Of a stretch of DNA of 64,000 bases, positions 32,709 to 41,610 are shown piece after piece (position 1 is the stretch's first letter; every line of letters begins with the position of its first letter). The translations under genes and the position numbers were made by a program. The DNA is taken from contig NZ_LMEO01000011.1 in NCBI RefSeq assembly GCF_001426375.1, positions 34,076 through 98,075 on the forward strand. Direction: 5' to 3'. Source of the DNA: Paenibacillus sp. Root444D2 (GTDB lineage Bacteria; Bacillota; Bacilli; Paenibacillales; NBRC-103111). The notes below the pieces were generated by a model. It was not told where the DNA came from. It ran no database searches and saw only the letters and a list, made by a program, of their open reading frames with translations.

Positions 32709-33632
32709 ATGAATGTGAATGGAAAGTTACACGAAATTACGAATATACCACTATTTATCTCCAGCTACTCAGCGAATCCCGCACATCCGAATCCAGCATC
32801 GTTCAAACCTATGGCAGAGGCCCAGGTATTTCTGGGAACCGACTTTCCCGCGGGCTTTACAAACAGTTTTATACCGGGATTTTCCTTTCAATCAAAAACC
32901 GATGCAACCGGCGCATTCACCATATTCGTACCGGATGGATTTCCTACTACGATCAAGGCATTCTTGCTGGCAACACATACGATCATGAAAGTGCTCCCGC
33001 CATTGAATGTCCCTATTTTCGCGCCAGTGTACCGATCAGAAACTTTCCAATTCAGCCAAATCAATTCCAAAGTACAGGATATTTATGTTATTCGAACGGA
33101 TGGAACGACGCAACAAAGCTTCTCGCAGGCACAGATTAACGAAATGACTACCCACATACAGCAACAAATGCATCTGGATAGCCTTTCCGCCTTTATAAAT
33201 GACGGGTCAATCGGCATCGTAGGTCATGATCAAGGAGCAACACTCAAAGCAGACTTATTTCTAAGTCCGTTTACAGGTCCAGATCTGAATAGCTTTATTA
33301 GCGAAAAAGTCGAAAATATCGATATCGATTTGCCTGGGCCTGATTTTATCGTCGGACTCTTTGTAAGCAAGGATGAAATAGCGAAGCAATTCCGGCAAGG
33401 TATTCATAATATGATGCCTTCGTTGAACAAACAAATTATAGACAGAGTTCAAAAGGATTTCGGCATGTTGATCACTCAACTTGAAAAGAATACAAACAGC
33501 AAAGTGACTCTGACGTTCGAAAAATTGCGGTTTCCTGTAGTAGAAACAAGAATCATTGGTCCTTTCACCATAAAAACACGTGCTATTGTACCGGATCTAT
33601 TCGTAGGCCTATCTCGAAAACTGTTCAGTTAG
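32709..33632 (+). CDS. Uncharacterised 307-residue protein
   Basis: The ATG at 32709 follows GGGAGG (32693-32698). An ATG four bases earlier opens another frame that ends at 33139, but its product is low in complexity and basic, so the long frame is the gene. No signal peptide or membrane segment is seen. Residues 1-110 look like a small beta-sandwich with a carboxypeptidase-regulatory-like pattern (FQSKTDATGAFTIFVPDGFPTTIKAFL). The rest is mixed, with a helical stretch (KQIIDRVQKDFGMLITQLEKN). I do not recognise the family. It is a single gene flanked by strong terminators on both sides. Confidence 0.75.
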   Translation: MNVNGKLHEITNIPLFISSYSANPAHPNPASFKPMAEAQVFLGTDFPAGFTNSFIPGFSFQSKTDATGAFTIFVPDGFPTTIKAFLLATHTIMKVLPPLNVPIFAPVYRSETFQFSQINSKVQDIYVIRTDGTTQQSFSQAQINEMTTHIQQQMHLDSLSAFINDGSIGIVGHDQGATLKADLFLSPFTGPDLNSFISEKVENIDIDLPGPDFIVGLFVSKDEIAKQFRQGIHNMMPSLNKQIIDRVQKDFGMLITQLEKNTNSKVTLTFEKLRFPVVETRIIGPFTIKTRAIVPDLFVGLSRKLFS

Positions 33633-33655
33633 AATTTTATTAGGGCTGACGTTCA

Positions 33656-33708
33656 AAACCCAGCAAAAAAGCGTACACTTGTTGGGTGTTCGCTTTTTTG
33701 CTGGGTTT
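33656..33708 (+). terminator. Strong terminator with 18-bp perfect stem
   Basis: Bases 33656-33673 (AAACCCAGC, then A6, then GCG) are exactly complementary to 33691-33708. The stem holds A and T runs on both sides, so it can stop transcription in both directions. Confidence 0.85.
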
Positions 33709-33769
33709 ATTGTTAAATATATTGATATACTTAAGACTAGTAAAGAACAACTTAAAGGGGAGTATTTCG

Positions 33770-34672
33770 TTGACTCTACAACAATTAAAGTACGTTATTG
33801 AGGTTGCAAATCGGGGTTCCATTAACGAAGCCGCCAAGCGGTTGTTTATTTCTCAGCCTAGTCTTTCAAATGCGATTAAGGATCTGGAAGAAGAAATGCA
33901 GCTTGCAATTTTCGAAAGATCTAATAAGGGGATCTCACTTTCTAAGGAGGGAATTGAATTCTTAAGCTACGCGCGACAAGTAGTCGAGCAGGCGGAATTA
34001 TTGGAAAGCCGCTACCTCAATGCGAAGCCTTCCCCGCAGCATTTTTCGGTTTCCACTCAGCATTACGCTTTCGCGGTGAATGCATTTGTTAGTCTGGTCC
34101 AGGAGTATGGCCAAGATGAATATGAGTTAGTTTTGAGAGAGACCAAAACCTATGAAATTATCGAAGATGTCAAAAATTTACGCAGCGAGATCGGTATTTT
34201 ATATCTGAATGAATTTAATGGGAATGTCATCAACAAGTTGCTCAAAACCGCAAATTTGCAATTCAACAGTTTATTAACGGCTAAGCCGCATATTTTCATC
34301 AGTATTAAAAACCCGTTGGCTAAGCAATCCATCGTAACCATTGACCAGCTTCAGAATTATCCGTATCTGTCCTTTGATCAAGGGGAGTATAATTCCTTTC
34401 ATTTTTCAGAAGAGATTCTCAGCACGATGTCACATAAGAAAAGCATACGAGTTAATGACAGGGCGACGCTATTCAATTTATTGATCGGATTGAACGGATA
34501 TACCATATCGACAGGGGTGTTAAGCGCTGATTTGAATGGAAATGAAATTATTCCCGTACCATTGGATTGTGAGGAAACGATCAATGTCGGTTGGATTTCC
34601 CATAGAAATGCTTCGCTATCCAAGCTAGGAGCGGCATATATACAAGCACTTATGCAGGCAATATCCCAATAA
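33770..34672 (+). CDS. LysR family regulator, MtaR-like, next to metE
   Basis: 300 residues from the TTG at 33770, preceded by AAAGGGGAG; the longer frame from 33686 overlaps the terminator. The N-terminal helix-turn-helix is typical (MTLQQLKYVIEVANRGSINEAAKRLFISQPSLSNAIKDLEEEM). The effector domain (ISIKNPLAKQSIVTIDQL, YLSFDQGEYNSFHFSEEIL, DRATLFNLLIGLNGYTIS) resembles the streptococcal MtaR/MetR group that controls methionine uptake and synthesis. The next gene is metE, on the same strand after a 109-base gap with MET-box-like sequences, so it probably activates metE (inference). Confidence 0.88.
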   Translation: MTLQQLKYVIEVANRGSINEAAKRLFISQPSLSNAIKDLEEEMQLAIFERSNKGISLSKEGIEFLSYARQVVEQAELLESRYLNAKPSPQHFSVSTQHYAFAVNAFVSLVQEYGQDEYELVLRETKTYEIIEDVKNLRSEIGILYLNEFNGNVINKLLKTANLQFNSLLTAKPHIFISIKNPLAKQSIVTIDQLQNYPYLSFDQGEYNSFHFSEEILSTMSHKKSIRVNDRATLFNLLIGLNGYTISTGVLSADLNGNEIIPVPLDCEETINVGWISHRNASLSKLGAAYIQALMQAISQ

Positions 34673-34683
34673 TAAATTTGATA

Positions 34684-34734
34684 TAGTCATTAGCTATGAC
34701 TAGATATAGTTTATTCCAGTTACACTATAACTAC
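34684..34734 (+). promoter_or_regulatory. Inverted repeat and MET-box-like sites upstream of metE
   Basis: TAGTCAT (34684-34690) and ATGACTA (34696-34702) form a perfect 7-base inverted repeat. TATAGTTT follows at about 34705-34712, and ACTATAACT lies near 34724-34732. The TATAGTT/AACTATA halves resemble the MET-box used by MtaR-type LysR regulators. No S-box (SAM) riboswitch or T-box fits in the 109-base gap. Confidence 0.5.
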
Positions 34735-34781
34735 TAATCCGTGATATCTTTCTTGTAACAAATTGTAGAGGGGTTTTACAG

Positions 34782-37085
34782 ATGGTGAAAAGCAGTGTGT
34801 TGGGATATCCGCGTATTGGTGCGGATCGAGAATGGAAGAAAGCGCTCGAGGCTTTCTGGTCAGGCAAGCTCGAAGAATCGGAGTTTCACCGTCAGCTGCA
34901 AGAGATCCGTTTGAATCATTTGCGTAAGCAGCAGGAGAAGGGCATCGACTTCATCGCAGTCAACGATTTCAGCTATTACGATCATATTCTTGATACATCC
35001 ACGATGCTCGGTATTATTCCGAAACGTTTTCCGTATGAGGGCGGCACGGTACCCTTATCTGTTTATTACGGAATTGCCCGTGGGACGAAGGATGCAACCG
35101 CTAGCGAAATGACCAAGTGGTTTAATACCAACTATCATTATATTGTACCAGAACTGGGTGAAACAACGCCGGTGCTTACCGAAAATAGACCTCTTAAGGC
35201 TTATCGGGAGGCTAAGGAAAAGCTCGGTATCGAGGGCAAGCCGGTAATCGTTGGACCACTGACATTCTTGAAGCTGTCCAAAGGATACCGTATTTCGGAG
35301 ACCGACGACTGGCTGGGACGGTTGCTTCCACGCTATGTGCAGATACTTCAAGAGCTTGCGAGTGAAGGGGTTCAATGGGTACAGATCGACGAACCGATTC
35401 TCGTAACGAAGTTAAGCGCAGATGATTTGCAGCGATTAAAGACAATTTATGAGACGTTTGCCGCTTCAGTGCCGAACCTGAACATCATGCTGCAAACCTA
35501 CTTTGAATCGGTAGAGCACTACAGTGATATCGTTGCGCTGCCCGTCAAAGGAATAGGGTTGGATTTCGTGCACGGATACTCAGGCAATATATCGTCGATT
35601 AAAACGCTAGGTTTCCCGGCGGACAAGGTTTTAGGAGCAGGGGTTATTGATGGACGTGGCATCTGGAAGGCGCCACTGCGTGAGAAACTGGCACTCGTAG
35701 AAGAACTCTCTGAAATCGTAACGGCTGAGCGGCTCATCGTGCAGACGTCGTGCAGTTTGCTTCATGTCCCTGTATCGGTAAATAATGAGACGAAGCTCGG
35801 AGCTGAACTGAAGGATGCTCTCGCATTTGCAGAGGAGAAGCTGGACGAACTAGTACTTCTGGCGAAGGCAGTCTCTCGAGACGGGGCTGTTACCACAGGC
35901 GAACTGGCAGAACGAGACCGTGCTCTTCAGGCACTCAAGCTGTCAGATGAGCGCAACCGAAGCGACATTCAGCATGCTGTCGCCGCCATCAGTGCTCAAC
36001 GTCCAGAGCGCAGTCGATCTTTTGCTGAGCGTCATATTGCTCAACAGAAGAAGTGGCAATTGCCGATTTTCCCGACGACGACAATTGGCAGCTTTCCGCA
36101 ATCCCCAGAGGTGCGTAAGGCCCGTCAACTGTGGCGCAAGGGTGAATGGAACAACGAGCAGTATGCTAACTTCATCCGAGAACAGATCGATATCTGGATC
36201 AAGCTCCAGGAGGAAATCGGATTGGATGTACTCGTGCATGGCGAATTTGAGCGAACCGACATGGTCGAGTTCTTTGGTGAGAAGCTCGCGGGCTTTGCGT
36301 TCACGCAGAACGGATGGGTGCAGTCATACGGTTCTCGCTGCGTTAAACCGCCAATTATTTTTGGGGACGTTGCGTTCAAGGGGCCAATGACTGTCGAAGA
36401 AACAAAGTTTGCACAGACACAGACCAAACGCCCCGTAAAAGGAATGCTGACTGGCCCGATTACAATCATGAATTGGTCCTTCGTTCGCGAGGACATCACG
36501 CGTGAACAAATTGCCTACCAATTGGCCTATGCACTTAGACAAGAGGTGGAAGCCCTTGAGCAGGCGGGCATTGGTATGATTCAGGTCGACGAGCCTGCGG
36601 TTCGCGAAGGGCTGCCGCTCAAGGGGGATGACCAAGCGAAGTACTTGGCATGGGCGGTCAGAGCTTTTCGCATGGCTACCTGCACGGTACAGGATACAAC
36701 TCAAATTCACACCCATATGTGCTATTGCGAGTTCCATGACATGATCCATTCGATCGAAGCGATGGATGCCGATGTGATTTCAATCGAGACATCACGCAGT
36801 CATGGTGAACTGATTCATAGCTTCGAATTGAACACATACAAACTGGGCATAGGTTTAGGCGTATACGATATCCACAGTCCTCGTATTCCGCGTGTGGAGG
36901 AAATGACCAGTATGATCGAACGCGCCTTACATGTGCTGGATCCGAAGTTATTCTGGATTAATCCGGACTGCGGACTTAAAACTCGTGGAGTCGAAGAAAC
37001 TGTCGCTTCCTTGCGCAATATGGTTGAAGCGACGCAGATCGCCCGTGCGAAGCAGTCCCAAAAGCTTATATCCAATAATCGGTAA
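34782..37085 (+). CDS. metE: Cobalamin-independent methionine synthase
   Basis: 767 residues, full length for MetE. It transfers the methyl group of 5-methyltetrahydropteroyltri-L-glutamate to homocysteine in the last step of methionine synthesis, in the cytosol. The N-terminal half begins KSSVLGYPRIGADREWKKALEAFW. The C-terminal half, FPTTTIGSFPQSPEVRKAR, is the catalytic barrel. The zinc ligands are visible in HTHMCYCEFHD and in the late DCGLKTR cysteine, and FGEFERTDMVEFFGE is close to family consensus (here HGEFERTD). GAGGGG precedes the ATG. It is probably regulated by the LysR gene just upstream. Confidence 0.97.
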   Translation: MVKSSVLGYPRIGADREWKKALEAFWSGKLEESEFHRQLQEIRLNHLRKQQEKGIDFIAVNDFSYYDHILDTSTMLGIIPKRFPYEGGTVPLSVYYGIARGTKDATASEMTKWFNTNYHYIVPELGETTPVLTENRPLKAYREAKEKLGIEGKPVIVGPLTFLKLSKGYRISETDDWLGRLLPRYVQILQELASEGVQWVQIDEPILVTKLSADDLQRLKTIYETFAASVPNLNIMLQTYFESVEHYSDIVALPVKGIGLDFVHGYSGNISSIKTLGFPADKVLGAGVIDGRGIWKAPLREKLALVEELSEIVTAERLIVQTSCSLLHVPVSVNNETKLGAELKDALAFAEEKLDELVLLAKAVSRDGAVTTGELAERDRALQALKLSDERNRSDIQHAVAAISAQRPERSRSFAERHIAQQKKWQLPIFPTTTIGSFPQSPEVRKARQLWRKGEWNNEQYANFIREQIDIWIKLQEEIGLDVLVHGEFERTDMVEFFGEKLAGFAFTQNGWVQSYGSRCVKPPIIFGDVAFKGPMTVEETKFAQTQTKRPVKGMLTGPITIMNWSFVREDITREQIAYQLAYALRQEVEALEQAGIGMIQVDEPAVREGLPLKGDDQAKYLAWAVRAFRMATCTVQDTTQIHTHMCYCEFHDMIHSIEAMDADVISIETSRSHGELIHSFELNTYKLGIGLGVYDIHSPRIPRVEEMTSMIERALHVLDPKLFWINPDCGLKTRGVEETVASLRNMVEATQIARAKQSQKLISNNR

Positions 37086-37155
37086 ACCCAATATTCCTGT
37101 AAGGAGTAAGATTTGGATTTCGGACTTCGTTAAAAGGAATGCATAGGTCGTAAAA

Positions 37156-37204
37156 AAAGAATCGGAAAGCGGCAGTTTAAAACTGCTCGCTATCCGATTC
37201 TTTT
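37156..37204. terminator. Bidirectional terminator
   Basis: AAAGAATCGGA pairs with TCCGATTCTTT, with an inner GCAGTTT/AAACTGC stem. T-runs occur on the plus strand and A-runs precede it. It lies between the convergent metE and GxGYxYP genes. Confidence 0.85.
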
Positions 37205-37213
37205 GGCATGGAT

Positions 37214-39256
37214 TTACTCTTTTTTGGACAATCCATAGGCTTCGCGAATAAGCGTGAAATACTGATCGGCGTTTACGATCTTATATTCCTCACCAAGTGA
37301 TTCAGCGATGGCCTGAATATCATGTGGTCTCATCCCCCATGCGTTAACCCCGACGGAAAGGAATAACGGCGATTTACCATCCCAGCCTTTCTTGGCCTCG
37401 GCTAGAATATTGATTCCATCCTGAGCCGTTCCAATTCCTGGCATCATCGATACCGGAAGCGTATCATTCATGATTTCGATGCCGAATTTATCTCCTACAA
37501 GCAGAATGCCGGGAACTTTATAATTTTGCTCGTATGCGGCCGCTTCGGATGAGCTTATTGGTATGTCTTTGGTGACATCCCGGTTAATCACCATCGGAAT
37601 GGTCATACCGGTCTGTTTGAGATATCGGTAGTTATCCCTCAGGAAATCCGGGAGGGTTTCTTCCGGCCATGGATGTGGGTTGAAATAACCAGCACCGGAC
37701 GGTCCGGCGATCAGCAGGTCATTCTCTGTCGCCGTTTTCCGGTAATAATTAAGAACCATTGGAGCGGCATCGTAGAGTAATGGACTGGAAGTCCAGTTAA
37801 TGGGTACTTTGCCGCGCGCAGGATCTTCCCATAGTATCTCGCGCATATGGTTCAAATCGTATTGCAAATTGTCACCCTCACCGAAAGTGAAAGTCACATA
37901 GATTTTGTTTTCCAGTTCGAGCGGATTAGGCTTGATCTTAGGGGCCGCTTCCACCTTTGTTCCCGAGAAGACGGTCATATTGTGGAACCAATCAGCTGCC
38001 AATACAAAGACGCTATGCCTGGAGAGTAGGTCGACGGAGGCGGCTTCGCCTTCGAAGTCATTGCTGAACCAGCCCAGATAAGGTGTCCCTGGCTCGACAT
38101 CGGACAGAATTTTTTCTAAGAGTGCTCGCTGATCCGGCACATCCGTCGAAAGCCAGAAAACCATTGCTTTGTTAGCAACCGCATAGTCGCGCAAATATCC
38201 GTAAGGCTCTTTCTGCTCTGAAGAGAGAGGGCGAGTGTTGCCGACCGAAACTTTATATTGATTCCACATCTCTACAGAGATCGTCAACTGTTTCGTGTCT
38301 GCAGTAGGTTTAAATTCATACATGAAGTAACTTCCATTATCAGCGAAGCGGTGATCTGCACCCGGTAAATGCTTGGAATTTTGCCTGTCATATAAGTACA
38401 ATTCTTCTTCAGGTGTACCGGCGTCAAATTGAGCGATGACCTTCCCATCTGCCTTTACGGTGATGGCATGAACGGCCGGTCCCCAACCGTCCTGCGTGAA
38501 GGAGTCGTCGAAACGAACGTAAACCGCTTCATTCCCTAAAAACGATGAAAGGTCGTATTCATACGTTCCCCGGTTACTGGCATCACGTATTTGCCTTTTC
38601 TCTTCTGCAATCGTTACGAAGGATTCGGGTAGACCCGGTGGGAGAGAGATCGATGTGTCCGGACTTAGCCCAATCAACATCCGGTGGGTCGTCTGATTCC
38701 ATAAGTGCTCGTACTGCCAGGTATATGCGTCAATTTTATTTTTGAATTTGCCCCGGAAATCTTCGATCACGTTCAATTTGTAGGGAGCTGCAGTTAGTTT
38801 GCCTGCCAGATCAGGGCTGACGACAACGGCATTCTTCAGTCCCGCCAATGTGGTCGCGACGTTGATGGAATCCGGAGTTTTCGGATCGTAGATGATGATT
38901 CCATTTACTTCATTTTTATACAAATCGAAGACATCCATGCTGTTATCGTGGAGCTTATGCGGTATGGTCATTTCGTTATACCAGGGGTCCACCTTGTTCT
39001 GAATCAGATAGATACGCGGGCGCTCTCGATTCACAATGCCCTGAAGAGTAGTCATCAGCAGTTTTATGTCTCCAGGTGCATTAGAGACATTGACAACGTC
39101 CAAATGCTTGGGTTGATTAAACGTTGGAAGCGCTTGATTTTTCGGCCATTTAATCCCATCAGCAGTCACACCATCAGCCTGAGCCGCAGAAATGCTGAAA
39201 GGCAGCATTGTCACACATAGTAATACCATGCATAAAATTCTTAATTTCCCTATCAA
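37214..39256 (-). CDS. Secreted GxGYxYP-domain protein (putative glycoside hydrolase)
   Basis: 680 residues from a TTG at 39256, which follows GAGGTGA by five bases and gives a clean signal peptide (MIGKLRILCMVLLCVTMLPFSISAAQA). The frame stays open to an ATG at 39352, but that start would put 32 extra residues before the signal. The signature GPSGAGYFNPHPWP, in the C-terminal third, is the GxGYxYP motif of a family first defined as putative glycoside hydrolases. Other blocks are LQGIVNRERPRIYL, VTFTFGEGDNLQYDLNHM and GVNAWGMRPHDIQAIAE. A middle region (about 235-340) looks like an inserted beta-sandwich (YVRFDDSFTQDGWGPAVHAI). The enzymatic role has not been settled for the family. Confidence 0.82.
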   Translation of the reverse strand: MIGKLRILCMVLLCVTMLPFSISAAQADGVTADGIKWPKNQALPTFNQPKHLDVVNVSNAPGDIKLLMTTLQGIVNRERPRIYLIQNKVDPWYNEMTIPHKLHDNSMDVFDLYKNEVNGIIIYDPKTPDSINVATTLAGLKNAVVVSPDLAGKLTAAPYKLNVIEDFRGKFKNKIDAYTWQYEHLWNQTTHRMLIGLSPDTSISLPPGLPESFVTIAEEKRQIRDASNRGTYEYDLSSFLGNEAVYVRFDDSFTQDGWGPAVHAITVKADGKVIAQFDAGTPEEELYLYDRQNSKHLPGADHRFADNGSYFMYEFKPTADTKQLTISVEMWNQYKVSVGNTRPLSSEQKEPYGYLRDYAVANKAMVFWLSTDVPDQRALLEKILSDVEPGTPYLGWFSNDFEGEAASVDLLSRHSVFVLAADWFHNMTVFSGTKVEAAPKIKPNPLELENKIYVTFTFGEGDNLQYDLNHMREILWEDPARGKVPINWTSSPLLYDAAPMVLNYYRKTATENDLLIAGPSGAGYFNPHPWPEETLPDFLRDNYRYLKQTGMTIPMVINRDVTKDIPISSSEAAAYEQNYKVPGILLVGDKFGIEIMNDTLPVSMMPGIGTAQDGINILAEAKKGWDGKSPLFLSVGVNAWGMRPHDIQAIAESLGEEYKIVNADQYFTLIREAYGLSKKE

Positions 39257-39352
39257 TCTGCTCACCTCATTTAGAAATTTTTGAAAAAACAAAGCTGTCT
39301 TTGTTTCGACGTAACCTCCTTCATCGAAGAGTAGCGTGCATCGTAATGTCAT

Positions 39353-39694
39353 AGCATATCTGTGTAGATATATTTAACATGTTGTATATAATACTTCAAG
39401 TGTTTCGATAAACAATCTTATAAAGTTACAAAATAATATTGTCTTCTACACGATTAAAACCATAGTTATGACATATTTTGCGGTTGAAGGTGTCTGCTCA
39501 ATGGCCGTGAGTAATCTTTATTTGATATATCATATAATACAGTTCAATGTTTTTTCTGAAGAAGGATAAAGTAACAGGAAGAATTATCGTTTCGGCCATG
39601 TTAAAATCACAATGGAAAATAAAGGATACCCAGTTGAGTTCCCCGAATTAATATTATTTGGTTTTACGAAGGTCATACATTTCAAGAAGGAAAG
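39353..39694. other. Divergent AT-rich intergenic region
   Basis: About 340 bases between the minus-strand GxGYxYP gene and the plus-strand amidohydrolase gene. Two TATAAT-like hexamers are present (39387-39392 and 39533-39538), but neither has a fitting -35 box on the plus strand. No gene or strong hairpin is evident. Confidence 0.35.
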
Positions 39695-39706
39695 TTGGTC
39701 ATACGA

Positions 39707-40828
39707 ATGAAAAACCGGACTATTATTACATTAATAGTGACAGTGAGTACAGCCATAGGGATATGGCTAGTTTCTGTTTTGGGGCTATTCCCTTTTGATC
39801 AAGAGAAGGATTCCGCCGTTACAAAAGATTTACCCAACCCAAGCTCACCAGTAATTATTAATGAAACACAGATTAAGAAGGGGACTGAGAAAACGGTTAT
39901 AGAGTTAGTTAAGCAATATCGCAATTTAAAAGTCATCGATTCCCACAATCATGATGCATCTGATTCAAAGTATATAAATATGCTGGAAGTTTGGAAGCGT
40001 AATGCCGTCAATCAAGTTGTTCTCTTTGGGGATGTATCAGAGCCAAGCGCAGTAATGACCGACCAGATGTCTTGGATGGCTTACAAAGATAACCCTGACG
40101 TAATTATTCCTTACTTTTCAGGCTTCGATATGCATGATAAATCGAGTCTCGATGTAGTGACACATAACCTGGAACAAGGATATTTTGGTTTAGGTGAAAT
40201 TGCAGCTGCTTCTTTGTATTCACCTGTGGTATCAAAAGTGGCTTGGAAGGGTGAAAGCCCAATGGACGGCTATTTACCTGACATATACGACATATGTGCA
40301 AAATACAAAGTCCCCATTCTGTTGCATATTGACCCGCCAAACGGAATGGTTATAGATAAGTTAGAAGAGGCGCTCGACAAACATCCAAACACAATCATCA
40401 TATTCGCACACGCTAACGCGTTTAACTCACCGGAAAATATCAGAAAACTACTCGAAAAGCACCCAAATTTGTACGCGGATTTTTATGCGGGTTTCACCGC
40501 TCTCAATCCTGCTAGTACCAATAAATTGGAGGAGTTCGTACCTGTGATGAAGCAGTTTCCTGATCAGTTTATGTTGAGTACGGACTCTGGATTTGATATT
40601 GGTGAAGAGGCTGCAATTGGTGCGATGTACCAGTTATTAGATAAGCTTGACGACCCTGATTTGGCACGAAAAATTGCACATGATAACCTAGACGCCATTA
40701 TTCGTAACCAACCAGCTACAGAGACTCAGATTGCGGAAATCCGTAAGAAATCCAAAGAAACCGGCCAAAGTTATGAATGGAGTTATCTCTCGAAGGTAGA
40801 GGCCGGACAAATTCTTTGGAATAAATAA
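39707..40828 (+). CDS. Membrane-anchored amidohydrolase-family protein
   Basis: 373 residues from the ATG at 39707; an in-frame TTG at 39695 lies closer to AAGGAAAG (39687-39694), so the start is uncertain. The N-terminal hydrophobic helix (TIITLIVTVSTAIGIWLVSVLGLFPF) predicts a membrane anchor with the enzyme outside. The amidohydrolase-2 TIM-barrel metal sites are visible: DSHNHDA, LLHIDPP, IFAHANAF and STDSGFD. Typical reactions are decarboxylation or hydrolysis of carboxylates. An extracellular location is unusual for this family. No operon partner is evident; the next gene starts 55 bases on. Confidence 0.82.
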   Translation: MKNRTIITLIVTVSTAIGIWLVSVLGLFPFDQEKDSAVTKDLPNPSSPVIINETQIKKGTEKTVIELVKQYRNLKVIDSHNHDASDSKYINMLEVWKRNAVNQVVLFGDVSEPSAVMTDQMSWMAYKDNPDVIIPYFSGFDMHDKSSLDVVTHNLEQGYFGLGEIAAASLYSPVVSKVAWKGESPMDGYLPDIYDICAKYKVPILLHIDPPNGMVIDKLEEALDKHPNTIIIFAHANAFNSPENIRKLLEKHPNLYADFYAGFTALNPASTNKLEEFVPVMKQFPDQFMLSTDSGFDIGEEAAIGAMYQLLDKLDDPDLARKIAHDNLDAIIRNQPATETQIAEIRKKSKETGQSYEWSYLSKVEAGQILWNK

Positions 40829-40883
40829 AGATATCGATTTTCTGTTATTATGTAATAAATAGTTATTTCCGAGGTGATTATCT

Positions 40884-41582
40884 ATGAAAACAATAGGGCT
40901 AATAGGTGGAATGAGTTGGGAGTCGTCCTTGCTTTATTACCAAATCATTAATCAGCGTGTAAGGGAAAAATTAGGCGGACATCATTCCGCAAAAAGTCTT
41001 ATGTATTCGGTGGATTTTCATGAGATCAAGACTCTTCAACATGAAGGGAAATGGGATGAAGCCACGAAGATCATGATTGATTCCGCACAAAAACTCGAAT
41101 CTGGTGGTTCGGATTTCATTGTTATATGCACGAATACGATGCACAAGATGGCAAAAGAAGTAGAAGAATCGGTCTCAATACCATTACTACATATAGCTGA
41201 TGCAACGGCAATTGAAATTGTTAAATGTGGCATTAAAAAAGTCGCTTTGCTCGGTACTGCTTTTACAATGGAACAAGATTTTTACAAGGGTAGATTGATT
41301 GAGAAATTTGGTCTTGATGTTATCGTTCCAAATGAAGAAGCAAGGAAGATTGTACATGATATTATCTATCAGGAACTTTGTCTTGGAATTATTAAAGAAA
41401 ATTCTAAACAATCCTACTTAGAGATAATTAATAGTCTCGTCCAAGATGGGGTAGAGGCCGTTATCCTTGGCTGCACAGAAATCACCTTATTAATATCTCA
41501 ACTGGATTGCAGGGTTCCTATATTCGATACAACGAAAATCCATGCTGAATATGCAGTTGATTTTGCTTTGAAAGATAAATAG
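40884..41582 (+). CDS. Aspartate/glutamate racemase family protein (YgeA-like)
   Basis: 232 residues. It begins MKTIGLIGGMSWESSLLYYQIIN, the usual YgeA start. The two catalytic cysteines are in CTNTMHK (about residue 83) and LGCTEI (about residue 195). These cofactor-independent enzymes invert the alpha carbon of an amino acid; E. coli YgeA favours broad-specificity racemisation. It could provide D-amino acids for the wall or feed a catabolic route. It is followed after 28 bases by a GpsA-like gene. Confidence 0.9.
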   Translation: MKTIGLIGGMSWESSLLYYQIINQRVREKLGGHHSAKSLMYSVDFHEIKTLQHEGKWDEATKIMIDSAQKLESGGSDFIVICTNTMHKMAKEVEESVSIPLLHIADATAIEIVKCGIKKVALLGTAFTMEQDFYKGRLIEKFGLDVIVPNEEARKIVHDIIYQELCLGIIKENSKQSYLEIINSLVQDGVEAVILGCTEITLLISQLDCRVPIFDTTKIHAEYAVDFALKDK

Positions 41583-41610
41583 ACAGTACGTAAAGGAGCT
41601 GATCTACTTA

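Noticed and set aside
32654..33139. Frame with a start four bases before that of the 307-residue gene
   Set aside because: Its product is rich in R, N and G and has no domain pattern, while the overlapping 307-codon frame is longer and looks like a protein.
39353..39694. TATAAT-like boxes in the divergent gap
   Set aside because: Neither has a -35 with proper spacing, so no promoter is claimed.
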